Shown piece after piece: positions 1 to 4,138 of a stretch of 5,692 bases of DNA (positions are counted from its first letter, which is position 1; each line of letters opens with the position of its first letter). The position numbers and the translations under genes are program-made. The DNA is taken from NCBI GenBank assembly GCA_946011705.1, contig CAMGCA010000139.1:1-5692 (forward strand), read 5' to 3'. Under the pieces are notes generated by a model. That model was not told the origin of the DNA. It searched no databases and worked only from the letters and a program-made list of their open reading frames with translations. This DNA is from an uncultured Clostridia bacterium. GTDB lineage: Bacteria > Bacillota > Clostridia > Oscillospirales > Oscillospiraceae.

Positions 1-976
1 GGCTGAGCTTTGACGCCATCACGCTGGAGAGCCGGGTAGAAAACACGCTGAGCCCACGGGCCAGGTAAAACGGGATTTTTGACGGGAAAGAAACCGCGTG
101 GAAGGGATTTTGGGCATCCTGCAAATTCAGTCCGATATCGCAGGAGAAGGCCAGCCGATCCAGCCCGGCATCATCCAGCTGACCGTGATATATGACCGTG
201 GGCCGGGGTTTTCCGGCGTTAATCTCACCGATCAGCCGCTCCAATTCCGCCACATCCTGGGGCTGCCCGGCGCCGGACAGGTGCAGGCAATAGCCCTCCG
301 GCAGGAATCTGGCAATTTCAACCGCCAGAAACGCCCCCCGCACCCGGTCAATGGAGCCGGAGTACAGAATATTGATCCCGTCATGCTTTCCCACGGGGGG
401 GTGCTCCGGAATGGTGTAGTTTCCGTACACCACCGCGCAGTCTCTGTCGGTGCGGAGATATTCCGGATAGATCAGGTCGTTGGAGACGAGGTAACTGTCG
501 GCCAGGTCCAGCAGCTTCCGCTCCTTGGCAAAGGTCTTCCGGCTGCCCTCCAGGACGTGGTACATCTCCTCCACCTCCAGAATGACCCTTACCCGCTTCA
601 GATGCTTCACCAGCGGAAGAAATCTGGCGAACGCCGGGTGGTGGTATACCATCAGAGTTGCGCCGGGCTTCACGAACAGCAGCAGACACACAAGGTCCAT
701 GAGGCTTTTCACCATCCGCCCAAGCCTTGCGCCTGCGCCGGGCAGAGAAAACGCCGGGAAGAACAGGTCGGTTTCCAGATCATCCACCCGCGCCTTTCGA
801 TAGGGGCGCAGGCCGGGCTTCCGGCTGTCATAGGTGGAAAGAACGGTGATCTCCTGCCCCAGCTCCTTCACCGTTCGAATCAGGTAGCTCATTTTGAAGG
901 AACCGGCGTTGATGGAGCCGCTGGGGAGCAGATCTTCAATTTTGCCCGTTTTATAACATCCCAAATAGTAAATCAT
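1..976 (-). CDS. GT-B glycosyltransferase (family 4-like), partial: C-terminus beyond left edge
   Basis: Reading the minus strand from the ATG at 976 gives 325 open codons to the window edge. The product looks like a cytoplasmic GT-B fold glycosyltransferase that moves a sugar from a nucleotide-sugar donor to an envelope or polysaccharide acceptor; donor and acceptor cannot be told. The N-terminal half (about 1-185) starts MIYYLGCY and has the alternating strand/helix pattern of an acceptor domain. The second Rossmann-like half starts near 201 with ILYSGSIDRVRGAFLAVEIA, the usual strand-glycine-helix entry of GT4/GT1 enzymes, followed by LHLSGAG (231-237). FPSKIPFYLARGLSVFST (297-313) matches the donor-site pattern 'PsK-x-x-x-Y-L-a-x-G-x-x-V-x-S/T'. 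Family members are usually near 360-400 residues, so perhaps 40-70 are missing. The start is supported by GGAAGGAA at 984-991, 7 nt upstream; an in-frame stop lies at 1031-1033 with no other ATG between. It lies 103 bp downstream of the carboxypeptidase, same strand, with its own promoter. The family call is fairly sure, the substrate unknown. Confidence -1.
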   Translation of the reverse strand, partial: MIYYLGCYKTGKIEDLLPSGSINAGSFKMSYLIRTVKELGQEITVLSTYDSRKPGLRPYRKARVDDLETDLFFPAFSLPGAGARLGRMVKSLMDLVCLLLFVKPGATLMVYHHPAFARFLPLVKHLKRVRVILEVEEMYHVLEGSRKTFAKERKLLDLADSYLVSNDLIYPEYLRTDRDCAVVYGNYTIPEHPPVGKHDGINILYSGSIDRVRGAFLAVEIARFLPEGYCLHLSGAGQPQDVAELERLIGEINAGKPRPTVIYHGQLDDAGLDRLAFSCDIGLNLQDAQNPFHAVSFPSKIPFYLARGLSVFSTRLSSVMASKLS

Positions 977-979
977 CCC

Positions 980-1030
980 ACTGTTCCTTCCATTTTCGCG
1001 GCAATTTCCGCTGTTTTTGTCAGGAACAGT
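980..1030. repeat. 8-bp inverted repeat spanning promoter and RBS of the glycosyltransferase
   Basis: ACTGTTCC at 980-987 and GGAACAGT at 1023-1030 are perfect reverse complements, 35 nt apart. One arm overlaps the ribosome binding site, the other overlaps the first bases of the -10 element. A small GCGG/CCGC stem (998-1001 with 1008-1011) lies between them. It could be a pair of protein-binding half-sites, or a hairpin that hides the RBS in transcripts reading through from the carboxypeptidase. It could also be chance. Confidence -1.
984..991 (-). promoter_or_regulatory. Ribosome binding site of the glycosyltransferase
   Basis: The minus strand reads GGAAGGAA here, 7 nt before the ATG at 976. 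This fixes the start. Four of its eight bases (984-987) belong to one arm of an inverted repeat (980-987 with 1023-1030), so the site could be paired in a read-through transcript. Confidence -1.
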
Positions 1031-1056
1031 TTACCCTAAAACTTGGGGAAAGTCAA
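1028..1056 (-). promoter_or_regulatory. Sigma-A-type promoter for the glycosyltransferase
   Basis: On the minus strand TTGACT (1056-1051, 5 of 6 to the -35 consensus) is followed after exactly 17 nt by TAAACT (1033-1028, 4 of 6 to the -10). The predicted start of transcription is near 1021, about 45 nt before the ATG. The glycosyltransferase can therefore be expressed separately from the upstream carboxypeptidase gene. I see no T-tailed terminator between the two genes, so read-through is also possible. Confidence -1.
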
Positions 1057-1079
1057 CAGCCGCTTGCTTCTCCCGCGCT

Positions 1080-2231
1080 TCACGCGTCCTTCGCCATGGC
1101 GGCTTTGCGCAGCACCTTCACAAAAAGGTCCCCGGTGGTCAGCCGCTCCACCCCCTCCGCCGCAACCAAGGGAATCTGCCGAAGGGTTTGCTCCCCGGAT
1201 TTGATGGACAGGGTGCCGATCTGCTGGCCTCTCGTCACCGGGGCGGTCACCCGCTCCTCCAGACTTACCTGCGTGGTGACGCTGCTTTTCTGGGCCTTAT
1301 CGATGAGCAGCCCCGTTGCCTCCCCCAGGGCAGCGGACACAGTGTCCTGCTTCCCCAGCTTCACGGGAACCCCGGGAACGTCACTTAATTCCGGCGCGAT
1401 CACGGCAAAATTCGCGAACCCATAGTCAAGCAATTCCTTGCAGGCGGCGTTTCGGGCCTGGCTGGTTTTGGCTCCCATGACCACCGCCACCAGTTCCATG
1501 CCCTCCCGCTGGGCGGAAGCCGACAGGCAGTACCCCGCCCCGGTGGTGAAGCCGGTTTTCAGCCCCGTGGCCCCGGGGTAGAAGCGGATCAGCTTGTTGG
1601 TATTGGACAGGCCGAAGGCGCCATTTCGCACAGTGTCCATCCAGATGGTGGTATATTTTTTAATGAGGGGGTGGTTTCGCAGCAGCTCCCGGGACATAAG
1701 GGCGATGTCGTAGGCGCTGGTGCGGTGCTGCTTGGCGGCATCGTCATCGTCGAGACCCGTGCAGTTGACGAAATGGGTGTCCCGCATTCCCAACTCTCTT
1801 GCCCGCTGGTTCATGGCGTCCACGAAGGCGCTCTCCGACCCGGCGATGTGCTCCGCCATGGCGCAGGCGCAGTCGTTGGCCGAGGACACGGCGATGGATT
1901 TGAGCATATCCGACACGCGCATGGTCTCCCCGACTTTCAGGTAAATCTGACTGCCCCCCTTGGCGGCGGCGTTTTCCGAGGCGGTGACGGTATCGTTCAA
2001 TGTGATTTTCCCCGCGTCCACCGCCTCCATAATCAGCAGCATGGTCATCACCTTGGTGACGCTGGCGGGGGCCAGGGGCTCGTGGGAATTGTTCTCATAG
2101 AGCACCGTTCCCGTGGTCACGTCCATGAGCACCGCGCTTTTTCCCGCCTCCGCCAGGGTGGCGGCCCCGGCCCGCAGGGGCAGCAGCCCCAGAACCAGAA
2201 CCGCCGCCAAAATCCACCGCATTCGTTTCAT
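1080..2231 (-). CDS. dacF: D-alanyl-D-alanine carboxypeptidase (DacF/PBP5-type, serine peptidase S11)
   Basis: This 383-residue enzyme removes the terminal D-Ala from peptidoglycan pentapeptides outside the cell membrane, limiting cross-linking. All three penicillin-binding motifs are visible: S57-V-T-K60 with the nucleophilic serine, S117-A-N119, and K225-T-G227 within TGLKTGFT. Residues 1-23 form a signal peptide (KRMR, then a hydrophobic run, cleavage likely after AGA). The catalytic domain covers about 25-270. A PBP5 C-terminal-like beta domain follows (about 276-360), then an amphipathic tail (FVKVLRKAA) suited to membrane attachment. The length fits clostridial and Bacillus DacF-like proteins (about 380-390). 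I chose the ATG at 2231 because AGGGAGGGA lies just upstream and the signal peptide begins there. The frame stays open to an ATG at 2477, but that 82-codon extension translates a structured GC-rich repeat and would bury the signal peptide. A second ATG at 2222 is less likely. The stop is TGA at 1080-1082. The symbol is by family; dacA or dacB would be equally defensible. Confidence -1.
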   Translation of the reverse strand: MKRMRWILAAVLVLGLLPLRAGAATLAEAGKSAVLMDVTTGTVLYENNSHEPLAPASVTKVMTMLLIMEAVDAGKITLNDTVTASENAAAKGGSQIYLKVGETMRVSDMLKSIAVSSANDCACAMAEHIAGSESAFVDAMNQRARELGMRDTHFVNCTGLDDDDAAKQHRTSAYDIALMSRELLRNHPLIKKYTTIWMDTVRNGAFGLSNTNKLIRFYPGATGLKTGFTTGAGYCLSASAQREGMELVAVVMGAKTSQARNAACKELLDYGFANFAVIAPELSDVPGVPVKLGKQDTVSAALGEATGLLIDKAQKSSVTTQVSLEERVTAPVTRGQQIGTLSIKSGEQTLRQIPLVAAEGVERLTTGDLFVKVLRKAAMAKDA

Positions 2232-2236
2232 AGCAA

Positions 2237-2245
2237 TCCCTCCCT
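2237..2245 (-). promoter_or_regulatory. Ribosome binding site of the carboxypeptidase gene
   Basis: The minus strand reads AGGGAGGGA here, 5 nt from the ATG at 2231 (7-8 nt counted from the AGGGAGG core). It decides the start in favour of the signal-peptide-bearing 383-residue product over the longer open frame beginning at 2477. Confidence -1.
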
Positions 2246-2257
2246 GTACGTTGCTGT

Positions 2258-2289
2258 ATTCTACGCAGGAGACACGGAGAATATGCCAA
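2258..2289 (-). promoter_or_regulatory. Weak candidate promoter for the carboxypeptidase gene
   Basis: TAGAAT (2263-2258, 5 of 6 to the -10 consensus) lies 26 nt before the ATG on the minus strand. The best upstream -35 match is TTGGCA (2289-2284), but the 20-nt spacer is longer than the usual 16-18. A second TAGAAT occurs on the minus strand farther upstream, near 2422-2427, also without a good -35. If that one is used, the structured repeat at 2291-2400 would be part of the leader RNA. Confidence -1.
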
Positions 2290-2290
2290 G

Positions 2291-2400
2291 GTAGGGCGGG
2301 GGCTTGCCCCCGCCGACAGGATGCACCGGGATTTCGCCAGAGTCCTGTGTGGAAACCCACAGAGTTCCGCGTGGCGAGGGCAAGCCGCTCGACAGTGGGA
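2291..2400. repeat. GC-rich structured intergenic repeat, probably a dispersed non-coding element
   Basis: This stretch is far more GC-rich and more structured than the AT-rich promoter region beside it. It holds a perfect 9-bp stem with a 2-nt loop (2295-2303 with 2306-2314) and a bulged CTGTG/CACAG hairpin (2345-2362). A 6-bp pair ACAGGA/TCCTGT (2316-2321 with 2343-2348) lies between. An outer 14-nt inverted pair also exists (2301-2314 with 2373-2386, 13 of 14 complementary). The outer pair and the 9-bp hairpin share bases, so they are mutually exclusive. Translation gives low-complexity, Arg/Pro/Gly-rich peptides, typical of non-coding repeats misread as protein. I recall similar GC-rich 'gggcttgccc' elements between genes in gut Clostridia, but repetition cannot be shown from one copy. 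The exact ends are uncertain; no clear target-site duplication is visible. Confidence -1.
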
Positions 2401-2463
2401 GTTTTCTTTGCCATAGGGAGAATTCTATCCCCTGTATAAACAGAAAAATATCCAGAAATCCCA

Positions 2464-2492
2464 TTGACATTGCACAAAATTGGTGATAGTAT
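2464..2492 (+). promoter_or_regulatory. Strong sigma-A promoter for the MATE exporter
   Basis: TTGACA (2464-2469, a perfect -35) is followed after exactly 17 nt by TAGTAT (2487-2492, 4 of 6). A TG dinucleotide one base upstream of the -10 (TGATAGTAT) makes it an extended -10. Transcription should begin near 2499, giving a leader of about 40 nt. A perfect dyad (2473-2498) lies across the spacer, the -10 and the start site. Confidence -1.
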
Positions 2493-2498
2493 TTTGTG
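2473..2498. promoter_or_regulatory. Candidate operator: perfect 8-bp dyad around the exporter -10
   Basis: CACAAAAT (2473-2480) and ATTTTGTG (2491-2498) are perfect reverse complements separated by 10 bp, so the arm centres lie 18 bp apart, a little under two helical turns. The dyad begins 3 bp after the -35 and ends at the predicted transcription start, where a bound repressor would block polymerase. MATE pumps such as MepA are known to be controlled by local MarR-type repressors, but no regulator gene is in the window, so the ligand and protein are unknown. Confidence -1.
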
Positions 2499-2526
2499 AA
2501 AATTAACGATTCATCTCTTTGTAATC

Positions 2527-2532
2527 AGGAGG
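2527..2532 (+). promoter_or_regulatory. Ribosome binding site of the MATE exporter
   Basis: A consensus AGGAGG stands 7 nt before the ATG at 2540. Together with the strong promoter upstream it predicts efficient translation and fixes the start. Confidence -1.
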
Positions 2533-2539
2533 TAACCCT

Positions 2540-3937
2540 ATGGCAAAAAGCACCGTAAAGGATCTCACCGTTGGCTCACCCATGAAGCTGATCCTTTCGT
2601 TTATGCTGCCGCTGCTGTTTGGCCTGCTGTTCCAGCAGTTCTACAGCATGGTAGATACCGTGGTCGTCGGTAAATTTCTGGGGGTGGACGCCCTGGCAGG
2701 CGTGGGTTCCACCGGCTCCATCAACTTTCTGGTGCTGGGCCTGTGCAACGGCGTCTGCGCCGGCTTCGCCATTCCCGTGGCTCAGAAGTTCGGCCAGAAG
2801 GATTTTGAGGGCCTGCGGCGGTTCGTGGGCAACATGATCTGGCTGAGCATCGCCATTGCCCTCGTTGTCACCCTGGTGACCACCACCCTTTGCGCATCGA
2901 TTCTGCGCTGGATGGACACCCCGGAGGAGACCTTCGCCCATGCCTACAATTACATCTGGGTGATCTTCCTGGGAATTCCTGCCACCATGCTCTATAATTT
3001 GCTGTCCGGCATCATCCGGTCTCTGGGGGATTCCAAAACCCCTCTGGTGTTTCTGATTCTGTCCAGTCTTCTGAACGTGGCGCTGGATGTGCTGTTTATT
3101 GTGGGTTTTCGTATGGGCGTTGCCGGGGCGGGCTGGGCCACTCTGCTGAGCCAGCTGATTTCGGGCCTAATGTGTCTGGGGTTCATCATCAAGCGGTTCC
3201 CCCTGCTGCACCTGAGCCGGGAGGATCTGCAATTCCGATGGGTCTACGCCCGGCATTTGCTGAATATGGGCCTGCCCATGGGCTTACAGTATTCCATCAC
3301 CGCCATCGGCAGCATCCTGCTGCAAACCGCCGTCAACGGTCTGGGTGCCAACGCCATGGCGGCGGTAACGGCGGGCAGCAAGGTGTATATGCTCTGTGCC
3401 TGCCCCTATGACGCCATCGGCACCACCGCCGCCACCTACGCCGGACAGAATCTGGGCGCGGGGAAGCCGGAGCGGGTTCACGAGGGTGTCCGGGCCTGCA
3501 CGGTACTGGGCGTGATCTACGCCGCGGTAATTTTCCTGGCCATGTATTTCTGGGGTGGGCAGCTGAGTCTGCTGTTCCTGGATACCAAAGACGCGGCGGC
3601 GGTTGCCGCAATCGGCGGCCTGAGCCGCCAGTTCCTGCTGACGAATCTGGCCTTCTTCGTGCCCCTGCTGTTTGTGAACCTGCTGCGCTTCACCATTCAG
3701 GGACTGGGATTTTCCGAGTTCGCGGTGTTCGCGGGGGTGTTTGAAATGGTGGCCCGTGGCGTGTTCGGCCTGTGTCTGGTGCCTTGGCTAGGCTTCCCCG
3801 CCGTGTGCTTTGCCAGCCCGGCGGCCTGGGTCATGGCGGACCTGTTCCTGTTCCCGGCCTACTATTCCTGCATGAAAAAACGGGGCTATCAATTCGAAAA
3901 GGCCCAGATTTTCCATCTGAGCCGGTCAAAAGCGTGA
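2540..3937 (+). CDS. MATE family multidrug/cation efflux transporter
   Basis: This 465-residue integral membrane protein belongs to the MATE superfamily, which exports cationic drugs, metabolites or peptides in exchange for Na+ or H+. The length (family usually 440-480) and about twelve hydrophobic segments fit two homologous six-helix halves. Family signatures are visible: LPLLFGLLFQQFYSMVDTVVVG in helix 1 (23-44, with D39), and SGIIRSLGDSKTPL (156-169), the equivalent of the usual 'sGxlRgxGdtkxPm'. Also present are GVAGAGWATLLSQ (193-205), NGLGANAMAA (266-275), YAGQNLGAGKPERV (300-313) opening the second half, and QGLG (387-390) with E402/R406. The short N-terminus and basic C-terminus are both predicted cytoplasmic. 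It is a single-gene unit with its own promoter, a candidate operator and a terminator, divergent from the carboxypeptidase. It looks closest to the NorM/MepA/DinF-like clostridial MATE proteins. The substrate cannot be inferred, so I give no symbol. Confidence -1.
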   Translation: MAKSTVKDLTVGSPMKLILSFMLPLLFGLLFQQFYSMVDTVVVGKFLGVDALAGVGSTGSINFLVLGLCNGVCAGFAIPVAQKFGQKDFEGLRRFVGNMIWLSIAIALVVTLVTTTLCASILRWMDTPEETFAHAYNYIWVIFLGIPATMLYNLLSGIIRSLGDSKTPLVFLILSSLLNVALDVLFIVGFRMGVAGAGWATLLSQLISGLMCLGFIIKRFPLLHLSREDLQFRWVYARHLLNMGLPMGLQYSITAIGSILLQTAVNGLGANAMAAVTAGSKVYMLCACPYDAIGTTAATYAGQNLGAGKPERVHEGVRACTVLGVIYAAVIFLAMYFWGGQLSLLFLDTKDAAAVAAIGGLSRQFLLTNLAFFVPLLFVNLLRFTIQGLGFSEFAVFAGVFEMVARGVFGLCLVPWLGFPAVCFASPAAWVMADLFLFPAYYSCMKKRGYQFEKAQIFHLSRSKA

Positions 3938-3949
3938 ATACTGCCAAAG

Positions 3950-3983
3950 CAGGGCGGCCTGAAATCAGGCCGCCCTGTTGTTA
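3950..3983 (+). terminator. Intrinsic terminator after the MATE exporter (possibly bidirectional)
   Basis: Twelve bases after the exporter's TGA, CAGGGCGGCCTG (3950-3961) pairs perfectly with CAGGCCGCCCTG (3966-3977). A further A-T pair leaves a tiny loop, so the effective loop is AAAT. The tail TTGTTA is T-rich but not a full T tract. In the minus direction the hairpin lies 3 nt after the stop of a possible small ORF, but the following CTTTGG is a poor tail, so minus-strand termination is less certain. Confidence -1.
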
Positions 3984-4055
3984 TGCGTCATTTTGAATAC
4001 AGAATGAGATGAGCTTCTCCGGGTCTTTGATAAAACCACCAAAATTTTGCAACAT
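3981..4055 (-). CDS. Possible 24-residue small protein, unknown function
   Basis: A minus-strand ATG at 4055 opens 24 codons ending in TAA at 3981-3983. The peptide begins MLQNFGGFIKDPEKL and ends SFCIQNDA: mixed hydrophobic and charged, with one cysteine and no signal or membrane segment. I do not recognise it. Support is contextual. AGGGA (4066-4062) lies 6 nt before the ATG. An extended -10, TGATAGTAT, lies on the minus strand at 4100-4092, predicting a start near 4085 and a leader of about 30 nt. The strong hairpin 3950-3977 follows the stop within 3 nt. Together these would make a complete transcription unit of about 135 nt convergent with the exporter. Against it, short ORFs arise by chance, no -35 is seen for this promoter, and the ORF lies beside the hydrogenase regulatory region. 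It could also be a remnant of a larger gene's C-terminus or a non-coding RNA. Confidence -1.
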   Translation of the reverse strand: MLQNFGGFIKDPEKLISFCIQNDA

Positions 4056-4058
4056 TTA

Positions 4059-4074
4059 TTTTCCCTATGGAAAA
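4059..4074. promoter_or_regulatory. Small dyad overlapping the hydrogenase -35
   Basis: TTTTCC (4059-4064) and GGAAAA (4069-4074) are perfect reverse complements with CTAT between. The right arm covers most of the -35 hexamer (4068-4073). It may be an operator for the hydrogenase, or chance in an AT-rich stretch. It does not match the Rex consensus (TTGTTAA-N4-TTAACAA). Confidence -1.
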
Positions 4075-4096
4075 GAAGAAAAAGTTATGCTATACT
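4068..4096 (+). promoter_or_regulatory. Extended -10 promoter of the [FeFe]-hydrogenase
   Basis: TATACT (4091-4096, 5 of 6) is preceded by TGC, forming an extended -10 (TGCTATACT). With a 17-nt spacer the -35 is TGGAAA (4068-4073, 4 of 6). Transcription should start near 4103, leaving a leader of about 36 nt. The complementary strand of the same bases reads TGATAGTAT, a second extended -10 pointing the other way. Confidence -1.
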
Positions 4097-4123
4097 ATCA
4101 ATGCAATAAGATAAATCATATAT

Positions 4124-4128
4124 GGAGG
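4124..4128 (+). promoter_or_regulatory. Ribosome binding site of the hydrogenase
   Basis: GGAGG lies 10 nt before the ATG at 4139, slightly farther than usual. An ATG at 4122, in another frame, overlaps this site. It is not the gene start: its frame gives a short shadow peptide, while the 4139 frame begins directly with the family N-terminus. Confidence -1.
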
Positions 4129-4138
4129 AATGTAACAA

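Noticed and set aside
98..1039. 313-codon plus-strand open frame at the left end
   Set aside because: The minus strand in this interval encodes a glycosyltransferase with recognisable motifs, a promoter and an RBS. The plus-strand translation has no domain-like pattern and no RBS.
1671..2294. 207-codon plus-strand open frame
   Set aside because: It is antisense to the carboxypeptidase, rich in His/Gly/Val with no motifs, and a shadow of the SxxK/SxN coding region.
2494..2509. Rex-like site TTGTGAA-AA-TTAACGA at the exporter start site
   Set aside because: The halves match each other at only 5 of 7 positions and the spacer is 2 nt rather than the 4 nt of the Rex consensus. The perfect dyad at 2473-2498 is the stronger reading.
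3988..4007. 8-bp hairpin (TCATTTTG/CAGAATGA with one G-T pair, loop AATA) after the exporter terminator
   Set aside because: It is AT-rich, weak and has no T tract, so it is not a convincing second terminator. It falls inside the possible small ORF and may be chance.
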